From Mesorhizobium sp. B2-7-1 (GTDB lineage Bacteria; Pseudomonadota; Alphaproteobacteria; Rhizobiales; Rhizobiaceae), in NCBI RefSeq assembly GCF_006440735.1, contig NZ_VFUA01000035.1, positions 1 through 54,144 of the forward strand: DNA of 54,144 nt, written 5' to 3'. A program made the translations under genes and the position numbers. The first letter of the stretch is position 1, and every line of letters starts with the position of its first letter. This document shows, in pieces, positions 41,806 through 49,719 of the stretch. The notes below the pieces were generated by a model. The model saw only the letters and a list, made by a program, of their open reading frames with translations, was not told where the DNA came from and ran no database searches.

Positions 41806-42438
41806 ATGAAGCTGGACAAGCGACAGATTGTCGATGCGGCGCTCGACCTGTTGAACGAGGTCGGCATCGACCGGTTGTCGACGCGCCTGCTGGCGCAGCG
41901 GCTGAAGGTTCAGCAGCCGGCGCTCTACTGGCATTTCAAGAACAAGCGCGCCTTGCTTGATGCGATGAATGAGGAAATACTCAGGCGCGGTCACAACCAC
42001 CCGATGCCCGCGCCCGGCGAGAGCTGGCAGGATTTCGTGCGCAGTAATGCGCGCAGTTTCCGCGCCGCGCTGGTTGCTTTCCGCGATGGCGCGCGCGTTC
42101 ACGCCGGCACCGAGGCCGAGCCCGGCGAAGTCGAGCGGTTCGAAAAATTGCTGCATTTCCTGGGCGATGCCGGTCTCAGCCCGGTCATGGCGCTCGAGCT
42201 TTTGATCTCGATCGGCCGCTACACGGTGGGCTGCGTCCTCGAGGAGCAGGCGGAATACCCGGCAGGCCCCGGCCGGCGCGCCGCGCTGGACGAGGCGGCA
42301 AGCGGCCTGCCTTTGTTCAGTGAGGCGCTCGCCCGTTACCGGGCCGGTGGCCACGCGGCGCTTTTCGAGAACGGCCTCGACCTGTTGATTGCCGGCGCCG
42401 AGGCCCGTTTGGCCGGCGCGGTCAGGCCGCCGGCATAG
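41806..42438 (+). CDS. TetR-family repressor of the efflux gene
   Basis: A 210-residue regulator with the TetR class features. The N-terminal HTH MKLDKRQIVDAALDLLNEVG followed by LSTRLLAQRLKVQQPALYWHFKNKRALLDAM is nearly that of tetracycline repressors (the PALYWHFKNKR string), and the C-terminal TetR_C region (FLGDAGLSPVMALELLISIG, YTVGCVLEEQAE) also fits. It binds DNA as a dimer and is released by its ligand. Start ATG 41806 lies 18 bp after the second operator; AAGAG precedes it. It is divergent from its target efflux gene and overlaps the convergent hydrolase gene by 17 bp. Confidence 0.92.
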   Translation: MKLDKRQIVDAALDLLNEVGIDRLSTRLLAQRLKVQQPALYWHFKNKRALLDAMNEEILRRGHNHPMPAPGESWQDFVRSNARSFRAALVAFRDGARVHAGTEAEPGEVERFEKLLHFLGDAGLSPVMALELLISIGRYTVGCVLEEQAEYPAGPGRRAALDEAASGLPLFSEALARYRAGGHAALFENGLDLLIAGAEARLAGAVRPPA

Positions 42439-43093
42439 GACCCGCCAGCCACTGCCGTATGATCGCGGCGTCCGCATCGCCGAATTCATGACCCGAGGCA
42501 ACGATGCGCGCGTCGACCTCGGCGTGGCGTTCGCTCAACAATGTCACCAGGGCTGGCGCGAAAGGGCCATAAGTCTGGTCGGCGGCGCCGGCGACGATCA
42601 GCACGCACGTCGCCCTGAGATCTACCATTGGCGAATTGTCGAGCACCGGCATCGCCCGCATTAGCGCCGCCCGCCTGACAATGCCGGTATGGAGCAGCAT
42701 CAGACTGGAGACGACGTTGGCGCCGTTCGAATAGCCAAGGAAAGTCGCACGCTTCAGGTCGAGCCCATGCCGGTGCGCGACTTCCGTTGCGAACTGAGCA
42801 TAGGCTGATGTCTCGGTACGGATGGAGACCTGCTCGAAGCTGATCGGCGTGATTCGCTCGAACCAACGAAATCCATCCTCCTGTGGGATACGGCCGCGCG
42901 CCGCGACGACCACCGAATGGGGTGCGATCTGTCTCGCCAGCGGCAGCATCGTCGTCTCGTCGACACCGGACCCATGCAGCACGAACAGGCACTCACCGCT
43001 TGCATTTGCCGGCGTCACCACCCGGTAGCGAAAGCCGAGATCGCTGTGCAGGATGGTGTTTTCGTCGCTATATTCAGGAGCGCTCATATCCAT
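42422..43093 (-). CDS. Alpha/beta hydrolase (phospholipase/carboxylesterase type)
   Basis: A 223-residue alpha/beta hydrolase. FVLHGSGVDETTMLPLARQI is the oxyanion-hole region, FLGYSNGANV (G-x-S-x-G) carries the nucleophilic Ser, IVAGAADQTYGPF the Asp and VASGHEFGDAD the His. The size and the VVAARGRIPQEDGFRWFERI segment place it with carboxylesterase/dienelactone hydrolase-like proteins such as YpfH or MhqD. The substrate is unknown; MhqD relatives deal with hydroquinones. Start 43093 (MDMSAPEYSDEN) begins the family-like part. It ends inside the tetR 3' end. Confidence 0.87.
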   Translation of the reverse strand: MDMSAPEYSDENTILHSDLGFRYRVVTPANASGECLFVLHGSGVDETTMLPLARQIAPHSVVVAARGRIPQEDGFRWFERITPISFEQVSIRTETSAYAQFATEVAHRHGLDLKRATFLGYSNGANVVSSLMLLHTGIVRRAALMRAMPVLDNSPMVDLRATCVLIVAGAADQTYGPFAPALVTLLSERHAEVDARIVASGHEFGDADAAIIRQWLAGPMPAA

Positions 43094-43286
43094 TTGATTC
43101 CATGAGAGATTCGTTGATTTGCCGGCTTCAAAACGGAATATTTTCGCGCTCCGCGAAAGTTGATTGAACCATGCGCATTTCAGTCCGTTTCTGCGCCGAT
43201 ACACTCCCCTTGGGAGGAATCGAAGCGGTGCGCCCCGGGGGTCGCATTTGCTGGCTATGAACAACCAGCTTTGAGGCCTTTTGTCG

Positions 43287-44486
43287 ATGACCACCCCTGT
43301 CCCTAACGATCGCGACAAGCGTATCGGAGAGCGCGATACGCGTATCGACGTGCTGCGCGCGCTCGCGCTGCTCACCATTTTCGTCGACCATGTGCCGGGC
43401 ACGGTCTTCGAGAACTGGACCTACAAGAATTTCGGCTTCTCCGACGCGGCCGAAGCCTTCGTGCTGCTTTCCGGCATCTCGGTGGCGCTGGCCTACGGCA
43501 CGAAGTTCAAGCCGGGCGGCCGATTGCTCGCGACCCTGAAGATGTGGCGGCGCGCAGGCGTGCTCTACATCTCCCACATCGTCATCACGATGGTGGTGAT
43601 CGCGCTGTTTTGCGCTGCCGCACTGTTCGTGCACCGGCCGGAAATGCTGACGATGATCAACATCGAGCCGTTGATGAAGAACACGCCGCAGGTGCTGCTC
43701 GGCATCGTCACGCTCGGCCATCAGCTCGGCTACAACAACATCCTGCCGGTCTATGCGGCGCTGCTTCTGGCGGCGCCTGCCTTCGTGCTGTTCGTCAGCT
43801 ACCGGCCGGTGCCGGCGCTGATCGTGTCCGGCCTGCTCTGGCTCGTGGCCGGCATCTGGCAGATCGCGCCGCCGAACTATCCCGAGCCCGGCTTCTGGTT
43901 CCTCAACCCGCTGTCCTGGCAGTTCCTGTTCAATATCGGCCTTGCCGCCATGCTGCATGTGAAGCGGGGCGGGCGGATCCCGGTCAATCCCTGGCTGTTG
44001 GGCGCTGCCGGCATCTATGTCGTCGGCGCGGCGATCTGGGTGCACAGCCCGCTCTGGGGGCAGATCACGTGGTTCAACCTGCCGGTGGTGATCGGCGGCT
44101 TCGACAAGACCTTCCTGTCGCTGCCTAGGCTCCTGCACATCCTGTCGGTCAGCTATCTGATCGTGGTGCTGCCGGCGGTCTCCAACTTCTTCCGCGTCCG
44201 GCCCGACAATCCGCTGGCGATCCTGGGCAAGCGCTCCCTGCCGGTGTTCATCGCCGGCACGCTGCTTGCCATGGCGGCGCAGGTTCTGAAGCTGATCAAT
44301 CCGGGCGGCCTCGCCTACGACACGCTGCTGATCGCGGCCGGCATCGCCATGCAGCTCGCGCTTGCGCTCTACCTCGAATGGCTCGCTGGCCTCGGCCCCT
44401 CGTCCCGCGCCAAGGCGGTGCGCGAGGAGCCTGCGCGTGCGCCCTTCGGTGCACAGCCGCTGCCAGCGAGGGCGGGTGGTTATTGA
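43287..44486 (+). CDS. opgC: OpgC-family membrane protein (glucan succinylation)
   Basis: A 399-residue integral membrane protein with about ten helices. The N-terminal RIDVLRALALLTIFVDHVPG and the FSDAAEAFVLLSGISVALAY segment are the OpgC signature. OpgC proteins attach succinyl groups to periplasmic or cyclic glucans, giving them negative charge; in rhizobia the substrate would be cyclic beta-glucan. Positively charged loops (KMWRRAGVLYISHIV) and LPRLLHILSVSYLIVVLPAV match the family. ATG 43287 was taken; a TTG two codons upstream is also close to GAGG. Its C-terminus (about 25 residues) is Ala/Arg/Pro-rich. Confidence 0.88.
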   Translation: MTTPVPNDRDKRIGERDTRIDVLRALALLTIFVDHVPGTVFENWTYKNFGFSDAAEAFVLLSGISVALAYGTKFKPGGRLLATLKMWRRAGVLYISHIVITMVVIALFCAAALFVHRPEMLTMINIEPLMKNTPQVLLGIVTLGHQLGYNNILPVYAALLLAAPAFVLFVSYRPVPALIVSGLLWLVAGIWQIAPPNYPEPGFWFLNPLSWQFLFNIGLAAMLHVKRGGRIPVNPWLLGAAGIYVVGAAIWVHSPLWGQITWFNLPVVIGGFDKTFLSLPRLLHILSVSYLIVVLPAVSNFFRVRPDNPLAILGKRSLPVFIAGTLLAMAAQVLKLINPGGLAYDTLLIAAGIAMQLALALYLEWLAGLGPSSRAKAVREEPARAPFGAQPLPARAGGY

Positions 44487-44540
44487 CCGCACTGCAAGGA
44501 AAAGTGCCCGGCCTATCCGCGCGGAACCATCCGAGCTTGC

Positions 44541-45620
44541 TCAGGCTTTCGGTGCCGGACCGGTCGAGCCTCTGACGACGAACTCGACCCCCATCGTCTC
44601 GCGCCGCACCGCGCCGTCATGGTCGAGGATCATGCGCGCGGCGCGGCGGCCGATCTCGGTGATCGGCTGCGCGATCGTGGTCAGCGGCGGCGTCGACAGC
44701 GCGCCGTCCGGCACGCCGTCGAAGCCGACAATGGAGACATCGCCGGGAACGTTGAGGCCTCGTCCTATCAGCCAGTCGATGGCGATCAGGGCCATGCGAT
44801 CCGACATCGCCAGGATGGCGGTCGGCCGTTCGCCTGTGGCGAAGATCGCCTCAAGGCCAGCCCTGGTGCTCTTTTCCTCGTTCTCGGTCTCATAGACCGG
44901 GATTTTCGCCGTATCGATGCCGAAGCGGGAAAGCTCCTCGAAATAGCCGGCAAGGCGATCGCGCGTTCCGGTGTAGACGGCGCTGCGGACCGCTTCCGGC
45001 GTCGCGAAGCCGGTGCGGTTGTCGGCGAAGCCGAGCGACAGGACGGCAAAGCGGCGATGGCCAAGCTCGGCGAGGTGGCGGGCGGCAAGCCTTGCGCCGG
45101 CGACATTGTCGACCCCGATCGCCGATACGGTCTCGTCCTGGAAGCCGAGCTCCAGCGCAACGAAGGGCAGCCTGCGCTCGCGCGTCAGGTCGACGAGGCG
45201 CGAGCCGCCTTCGATGCAGAACAGCACGAAACCGTCGACAAGCGCGCTCTGGATGTTCCAGGCGAGCTTTTCCTGGTTGGCGGCCGAGACCAGCGCGATG
45301 CCGGCGCCGGTGGCGTCGCAGGCTTCGGAAATGCCGGCCATCATCACGCGGGCGAAGGGATCGTCGAAGAAATAGGAGAGGGGCTCCGTGGTGGCGACGC
45401 CGATGGCGTTGACCTTGCCGGCGCGCAGCAGCCGGCCTTTAGGGTCCGGTCCGGCATAACCCATCTGCTCCGCGACAGCCTTGACCCGCTCCCGCACTTC
45501 GGCGCGCACGATCTCGGGCCGGCTGAAGACATTCGAGGCCGTGCCATGCGAGACCCCGGCGGCCTTGGCGATGTCGGCCAGCCTGATCGGTCTTGCCTGG
45601 CCTTCGAGGAGTGATGCCAT
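44541..45620 (-). CDS. LacI-family transcriptional repressor
   Basis: A 359-residue LacI/GalR regulator. The HTH and hinge are RLADIAKAAGVSHGTASNVF with SRPEIVRAEVRERVKAVAEQ and GYAGPDPKGRLLRAGKVNAI, followed by a type-1 periplasmic-binding effector domain (VDGFVLFCIEGG, LAELGHRRFAVLSLGF, TAILAMSDRMALIAIDWLIG, VSIVGFDGVPDGALSTPPLT). GGAGGAA precedes the ATG. Three near-identical palindromic operators lie upstream and within the rightward transcript, so the likely targets are the micro-ORF unit and itself. The ligand is presumably a sugar. No sugar transporter or catabolic gene is adjacent, which is unusual. Confidence 0.93.
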   Translation of the reverse strand: MASLLEGQARPIRLADIAKAAGVSHGTASNVFSRPEIVRAEVRERVKAVAEQMGYAGPDPKGRLLRAGKVNAIGVATTEPLSYFFDDPFARVMMAGISEACDATGAGIALVSAANQEKLAWNIQSALVDGFVLFCIEGGSRLVDLTRERRLPFVALELGFQDETVSAIGVDNVAGARLAARHLAELGHRRFAVLSLGFADNRTGFATPEAVRSAVYTGTRDRLAGYFEELSRFGIDTAKIPVYETENEEKSTRAGLEAIFATGERPTAILAMSDRMALIAIDWLIGRGLNVPGDVSIVGFDGVPDGALSTPPLTTIAQPITEIGRRAARMILDHDGAVRRETMGVEFVVRGSTGPAPKA

Positions 45621-45690
45621 CTCGTTCCTCCGAATCCGGTCACGCCACGAACATGACCGCTGAATTGCTGCCGGTCATCTAACATTTTTG

Positions 45691-45704
45691 TTGGATCGAT
45701 TCAA
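45691..45704. promoter_or_regulatory. LacI operator O1
   Basis: TTGGATCGATTCAA is a near palindrome of LacI type with a central CG. It lies upstream of a TTGACG -35 element and is 71 bp before the lacI start. Together with O2 it forms a perfect 15-bp inverted repeat (45691-45705 and 45739-45753). Confidence 0.7.
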
Positions 45705-45711
45705 ATTTCGG

Positions 45712-45739
45712 TTGACGCCGGGCAAATGAGGTTTATGAT
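45712..45739 (+). promoter_or_regulatory. Sigma-70-like promoter between LacI operators
   Basis: TTGACG (45712-45717), a 16-bp spacer and TATGAT (45734-45739) give a near-consensus promoter pointing right, flanked by O1 upstream and O2 overlapping its -10 end. Repression by LacI looping or direct occlusion would be expected. Confidence 0.65.
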
Positions 45740-45753
45740 TTGAATCGATCCAA
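45740..45753. promoter_or_regulatory. LacI operator O2
   Basis: TTGAATCGATCCAA is the reverse complement of O1 and sits at the -10/start site of the rightward promoter, 41 bp before micro-ORF 1. The position is typical for repression. Confidence 0.7.
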
Positions 45754-45794
45754 GTTCTGCTTCGTGGCGGAGCGGATTTCGACAGGAGGATGCC

Positions 45795-45938
45795 ATGCAT
45801 CCGGTGAGTTATTTGTTCGAGGACATATACCGCAACGACTGGGGCATCGCCTCGGTCATCGTCAGCGAGAAGCGGCGCGGCAGGTCGAGTCCATGGAGGC
45901 GCGCGCCGCGCTTTCTCGTGGAGCGCAAGCGCGGCTGA
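45795..45938 (+). CDS. Micro-ORF 1 (47 residues) under LacI control
   Basis: An ATG-started 47-residue ORF with a strong AGGAGG 5 bp ahead. It begins MHPVSYLFEDIYRNDWGIAS and ends in a basic tail (RRAPRFLVERKRG). Its first 18 residues match the second micro-ORF at 12 of 17 positions after the start, with several synonymous codon differences, which suggests that the peptide itself is kept. It lies directly behind the O1/promoter/O2 region of the LacI regulator. No membrane segment. Function unknown; a regulatory or leader peptide, or a small conserved protein, are the options. Confidence 0.6.
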   Translation: MHPVSYLFEDIYRNDWGIASVIVSEKRRGRSSPWRRAPRFLVERKRG

Positions 45939-45965
45939 TCTGCAGCCTTATTGCACGCCAGCGCA

Positions 45966-45979
45966 TTGGATCGGTTCAA
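45966..45979. promoter_or_regulatory. Third LacI operator-like site
   Basis: TTGGATCGGTTCAA differs from O1 at one of 14 positions. It precedes the AGGAGG of micro-ORF 2, so the unit operator, ribosome binding site, ORF appears twice. Confidence 0.6.
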
Positions 45980-45997
45980 TTCAAAGGAGGAGCAGCC

Positions 45998-46135
45998 ATA
46001 CATCCGATTGGCCATCTGTTTCAGGACATCTATCGCAACTATTGGGGCATCACGCGCGGAACCGAGCAACCTGAGCGGCGCTGCGTGGACGGATTGCCTG
46101 TGCGCCAGCGCGAGCGGCGTTTCGGCCGAAGATAA
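45998..46135 (+). CDS. Micro-ORF 2 (45 residues), paralogue of micro-ORF 1, ATA at the start position
   Basis: The frame starting at ATA 45998 encodes HPIGHLFQDIYRNYWGIT after the first codon and ends at TAA 46133. It aligns without gaps to the start of micro-ORF 1; the codon in the ATG position is ATA, 7 bp after AGGAGG. Either translation starts at the rare AUA, or the start has been lost and this is a decaying copy. The frame remains open and the changes relative to the first copy are largely conservative or synonymous in the shared part. The C-terminal part is Arg-rich. Confidence 0.45.
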   Translation: MHPIGHLFQDIYRNYWGITRGTEQPERRCVDGLPVRQRERRFGRR

Positions 46136-46152
46136 TTCAGGCCAAAGATAGA

Positions 46153-46527
46153 TCAGGGTCGCGGGCGCCACAGCGCCGAGACAGCGATCGCCAGCCAACC
46201 GGCGATCAGAAGGGTGCCGCCGATGGGCGCCGACATCGGGAACAGCCGCGCACCGAAAAAATTGCGGGCAAGCAGATCGCCGCAGAACAGAAGCAGCCCC
46301 GCGAGCAGGACGATGCTGGCGATCCTGAGGCAGCGGTTGCCGCCGGCAAGGCCGATGGCGAGGAACACCGGCGCATGCATCAGCAGGAAGTTGGCGGCGG
46401 TGCCGGTGAAGGCGCCGCCGCGATGCGCGGCGGCAGCCGACAGCGCCACGCCGGCGGCGCCGACAAGCCCGGCTGCCAGCACGAGGAGGCGGCTCCCGCC
46501 GTCTGATGCTTGCCCGGTAAGGCTCAT
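46153..46527 (-). CDS. DUF423-family membrane protein
   Basis: A 124-residue protein with four membrane segments (LLVLAAGLVGAAGVALSAAA, NFLLMHAPVFLAIGLAGG, RIASIVLLAGLLLFCGDLLA, IGGTLLIAGWLAIAVSALW). SAAAAHRGG and the MSAPIGGTLLIAGW segment match DUF423 (YwdK/YgdD-like), whose function is unknown. The start at 46527 was set at MSLTGQASDG; the large frame beyond it is the antisense of the MFS gene. It is 38 bp downstream of the MFS gene and may be co-transcribed. Confidence 0.85.
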   Translation of the reverse strand: MSLTGQASDGGSRLLVLAAGLVGAAGVALSAAAAHRGGAFTGTAANFLLMHAPVFLAIGLAGGNRCLRIASIVLLAGLLLFCGDLLARNFFGARLFPMSAPIGGTLLIAGWLAIAVSALWRPRP

Positions 46528-46565
46528 CCTGGATCCTCCATGCTGCGGTTGGGCGGATGCGCCGG

Positions 46566-47822
46566 TCAGGACTCGCCGGCCTCCAGCAGCATATGCCGTG
46601 CGCGGCGCGACTGGACAATCCAGTTGTAGACCGCGCCGAGCGCCATCAGCACCGATGTGCCCAAAAACACCGCGCGCATGCCGAAATGCCCGCCGACGAA
46701 ACCACCCGACAGCGGCCCGGCGACCTGGCCGACATATTGCGCCGAGATCGCCAGTCCAAGCACATTGCCGCCGATCCCATCGGGGATGTTGTGGCGGATG
46801 ACGCTGGTGATGCAGGGCAGCAGCCCGCCCAGCGCCAGGCCCATCAGGAAGCGCAGGCCGATCAACTGCCAGCCATTGGTGACGAAGGCTTGCGGAATGA
46901 GCAGCAATGCCGAGACGGCAAGGGCGCCGACCACGACGTTCCAGTGGCCGACACGGTCGGCCAGCTTCCCCAGCCAGGATGAGGACAGGATGGTGCCGAG
47001 CGCCGCCGCCGACATGACGACGCCCGCGACCATGGTCACCTTGCTCTGGTCCTCGACGAGCTGTTGCACATAGATGGTGATGATCGGCTCGATCGACATG
47101 GTGGCGAAAGCGAGCAGCATGCCGGTGGTCAGCATGGCGACGATCGGCCGCTTGTCGGGAATCTGCGACCAGCCGCTTTTCGGCTTCGTCGCCGAGACAG
47201 GCTTGGGCGCCGGCGGATTCTCCTTGATCAGGAAAGTCGTCGCCAGGAAGGCCAGGAAGATCACGGCGCCGGAAAGCATGAAGGTCGCGCGGATGCCGAT
47301 CAGCGGCGGCAGCAAGCCGCCGAGCAGCGGGCCGACCAGCGAACCGGCGGTGATGCCCGCCGCCAGCATGCCCAGCGCCCAGCCCGAGCGCTCCTTCGGC
47401 GCCTGCATGGCGACCAGGATCGTGGAGCCCGACGAATACCCCCCGGCGAAGCCGATCAGCAGCCGAAGCAGCACCAGTTGCCACACACTTTGAACCATGC
47501 CGGTCAGCGACATGCAGATCGCCATGCCGAACGAAGCGCGCACCAGCATCAGCTTGCGGCCATAGCGGTCGCCCAGCCGTCCCCATATGGGCGCGACCAG
47601 TGCCGCCGCGAAGAAAGTCGCGCCATAGGCAATGCCCGACCACTGCACGATCGCCGCATGGCCTTCGGCGCCGAGCTGCTCGACGTAAAGCGGCAGGAAC
47701 GGCAGCAGCAGCGTCATGGCGACGAGCGTGCTGAACGAGCCGGCGAAGCAGACGGCGAGGTTGCGCCGCCAATGGATGTTGAAGCCGCTCTGTCCGGATT
47801 CGTTGGGCGTCATGTCACGCAT
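46566..47822 (-). CDS. MFS transporter (multidrug-type)
   Basis: A 418-residue major facilitator with 12 membrane segments. Motif A is VAPIWGRLGDRYGRKLMLVR and the following LLRLLIGFAGGYSSGSTILV and AGSLVGPLLGGLLPP are typical of DHA1 exporters such as MdtG. LRFLMGLALGGLLPCITSVI marks the start of a C-terminal helix. Start ATG 47822 (MRDMTPNESGQ) was chosen; 47813 is possible. It is divergent from a GntR regulator with a palindromic region between, and followed by DUF423. Substrate unknown. Confidence 0.87.
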   Translation of the reverse strand: MRDMTPNESGQSGFNIHWRRNLAVCFAGSFSTLVAMTLLLPFLPLYVEQLGAEGHAAIVQWSGIAYGATFFAAALVAPIWGRLGDRYGRKLMLVRASFGMAICMSLTGMVQSVWQLVLLRLLIGFAGGYSSGSTILVAMQAPKERSGWALGMLAAGITAGSLVGPLLGGLLPPLIGIRATFMLSGAVIFLAFLATTFLIKENPPAPKPVSATKPKSGWSQIPDKRPIVAMLTTGMLLAFATMSIEPIITIYVQQLVEDQSKVTMVAGVVMSAAALGTILSSSWLGKLADRVGHWNVVVGALAVSALLLIPQAFVTNGWQLIGLRFLMGLALGGLLPCITSVIRHNIPDGIGGNVLGLAISAQYVGQVAGPLSGGFVGGHFGMRAVFLGTSVLMALGAVYNWIVQSRRARHMLLEAGES

Positions 47823-47845
47823 GCCAAATGCTGGGGTTGTTATAG

Positions 47846-47873
47846 ATACCAACTTGGGATACCAAGCCGGTAT
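47846..47873. promoter_or_regulatory. Candidate GntR operator
   Basis: In the 56-bp divergent space, ATACCAA occurs at 47846 and 47859, CTTGG-GATA-CCAAG (47853-47866) is a perfect inverted repeat, and ATACC-N5-GGTAT (47859-47873) is another. Overlapping short palindromes of this type are usual for FadR-subfamily GntR proteins. Binding is inferred. Confidence 0.5.
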
Positions 47874-47878
47874 TCGTC

Positions 47879-48595
47879 ATGGACCTGACACTTGCCGCTG
47901 TCAATGCGGCTTCGGAAAGCGGGACGACAATGTCGCAGATGCAAAACGTCGAAAGGCAGCTTCGCGAAATGATCCTCGGCCTGGAGATCGGGCCTGGCGA
48001 GCGGCTGACCGAGCGCTGGATCGAGAGCCGGTTCGGCGCCTCGCGCACGCCGGTGCGGGCGGCGCTGCTGCGCCTGGAAACCGAAGGGCTGATCGGCCGC
48101 GACGGCCGTGGCTGGACTGTGGCGCCGATCAACCTCGCCGAACTCGGACAGATCGCCGTCTACCGCGAGGCGGTCGAGGTCGCCGCGGTTCGCCTGACGG
48201 CGGCGCTCGAAGACCGTGGCGGCATCGAGGTGATCGCGGCGATGCTCGATTCCTGCGACGCCGAGACGCCGCGCGAGGAATGGCATCGCGTCGGCATGGA
48301 TTTCCACATCGAGCTGGCGAGGCTTTCCGGCAACGAGTTTCTGCTCAGGGCCGTTCGCGACGCGATGACCAGGCTGTCGCGGGCGCGCTGGCTGGAGGTG
48401 CGCGATGAAAAGGCGCTCGGCCGCGCCTGGGCCGAACATCATGCCATCCTTGTCGCCGTCAAGGCCGGCCACGCGGACGAAGCGGCGCGCCTGCTTTCCG
48501 CTCACATCGCCGGCAGCCGCGGTCGGCTTGTCACCTCCTTGCATGACGACCGGCGCGGCTTGCGCGCACGGGGATTTGCCGTGGTCGCGGCGTAA
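47879..48595 (+). CDS. GntR-family regulator (FCD type)
   Basis: A 238-residue regulator. The winged HTH (VERQLREMILGLEIGPGERL, then TERWIESRFGASRTPVRAAL, RLETEGLIGRD) is followed by an FCD effector domain with EAVEVAAVRL, the metal-ligand-type DFHIELARLSGNEFLLRAV and the AEHHAILVAVKAGHADEAAR segment, whose His residues are typical. It senses a small carboxylate in known relatives; the ligand is unknown here. Three in-frame starts are possible (47879, 47930, 47939); the first was kept, though the second has a GGGACGAC upstream and would put the HTH near the N-terminus. It is divergent from the MFS gene, its likely target. Confidence 0.9.
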   Translation: MDLTLAAVNAASESGTTMSQMQNVERQLREMILGLEIGPGERLTERWIESRFGASRTPVRAALLRLETEGLIGRDGRGWTVAPINLAELGQIAVYREAVEVAAVRLTAALEDRGGIEVIAAMLDSCDAETPREEWHRVGMDFHIELARLSGNEFLLRAVRDAMTRLSRARWLEVRDEKALGRAWAEHHAILVAVKAGHADEAARLLSAHIAGSRGRLVTSLHDDRRGLRARGFAVVAA

Positions 48596-48710
48596 GATGT
48601 CGTGTGGCCATTCGCATTAGCAGGCTTGCAACATGGCCGGGAGAATGCTGTAGGAGACGAGGGGGATGAAGGCAGACTACCATTGACCATCTTGCTGAAT
48701 TCGCGGACGC

Positions 48711-49682
48711 ATGGCCACACTCTCACGAACCGCCGCAAAGCTGTTCTATTACGCGCGCAATTTCGCGCGTGACCGCGCACCGCAATCCCTGTTCCGAGAC
48801 CGCCTGGCCAGCCGGCTCGATCAGGCCAGGCTTTCGGGCAAGACGGTTCGCGAGCGACTGAATTACTACAACAAGCTGGAACACCCGTTCGTGCCCAGCA
48901 CGGACGCTGTAGCCGTCGGCAAGCTGCCGCCCGCTTCCAGCATGTATTATTACGATCTCAAGGAATTCGCCCGCTATTTCGATCCCGGCCTGCTGATCGA
49001 TTTCGAATATGGCGATGTCGTCGGCATTCCGGAGGTGCCGAGGATCGTCAAGGACCGCCCCATCGGCGACGACAACGCCAACGGCGTGCTGATGAAGCTG
49101 AACAAGTTCCGCCACTTCTACATGCCGCCCGACAAGCTGTCTTTCGCCGACAAGCGGCCGATGGTGGTCTGGCGGGGGCATCTCAACAATCCGCTTCGCA
49201 CCCGTTTCGTGGAAAAGGCCGCTGACCTGCCGTTTTGCGACGCGGGTTCCCACAAGCCCGACGCGCCGGACGGATACCGCAAGCCGTTCCTGAACATCGA
49301 GCAGCAGCGACAGTATCGCTACATCGTCTCGCTCGAAGGCAATGACGTCGCGACGAACCTGAAATGGATCATGAGCTCCAATTCGCTCTGCCTGATGCCG
49401 AAGCCGACCTACGAAACCTGGTTTGCCGAAGCCCAGGTCGAGCCCAATGTCCACTATGTGCCGCTGCAGCCGGATTTCTCCGACCTGGTCGACAAGGTGG
49501 CCTATTTCGAAAAGCATCCCGCCGAGGCGGGGCGGATAACGGCCGCCGCCAATGCCTATTGCCGCAAATTCGGCAATGAACGGGACGAGCAGGCGATCTC
49601 GCTGCTCGTCCTCTATAAATATTTCGTGCTGAGCGAGCAGATAAAGCCCGATCCGGAAGTCTGGCGCTTTATCGCCGGCTGA
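48711..49682 (+). CDS. Glycosyltransferase family 90 (LpsA/CAP10-like)
   Basis: A 323-residue cytosolic protein similar to the lipopolysaccharide A / CAP10 group (GT90). PMVVWRGHLNNPLRTRFVEK and QYRYIVSLEGNDVATNLKWI, MSSNSLCLMPKPTYETWFAE, and VHYVPLQPDFSDLVDKVAYF are the landmark blocks; the last has the D-E-type sequence near the C-terminus of the family. In rhizobia such enzymes act on surface polysaccharides. The acceptor and donor cannot be read. It stands alone, with a hairpin after its stop. Confidence 0.85.
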   Translation: MATLSRTAAKLFYYARNFARDRAPQSLFRDRLASRLDQARLSGKTVRERLNYYNKLEHPFVPSTDAVAVGKLPPASSMYYYDLKEFARYFDPGLLIDFEYGDVVGIPEVPRIVKDRPIGDDNANGVLMKLNKFRHFYMPPDKLSFADKRPMVVWRGHLNNPLRTRFVEKAADLPFCDAGSHKPDAPDGYRKPFLNIEQQRQYRYIVSLEGNDVATNLKWIMSSNSLCLMPKPTYETWFAEAQVEPNVHYVPLQPDFSDLVDKVAYFEKHPAEAGRITAAANAYCRKFGNERDEQAISLLVLYKYFVLSEQIKPDPEVWRFIAG

Positions 49683-49694
49683 AAAGCCGTCTGC

Positions 49695-49711
49695 CGTTTC
49701 TTTGAAACGGT
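49695..49711. terminator. Hairpin after GT90 gene
   Basis: CCGTTTC-ttt-GAAACGG (49695-49711) forms a 7-bp stem in the 37-bp gap between the convergent GT90 and aldo/keto reductase genes. No U-run follows, so termination is possible but not certain. Confidence 0.45.
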
Positions 49712-49719
49712 GAAACGCC

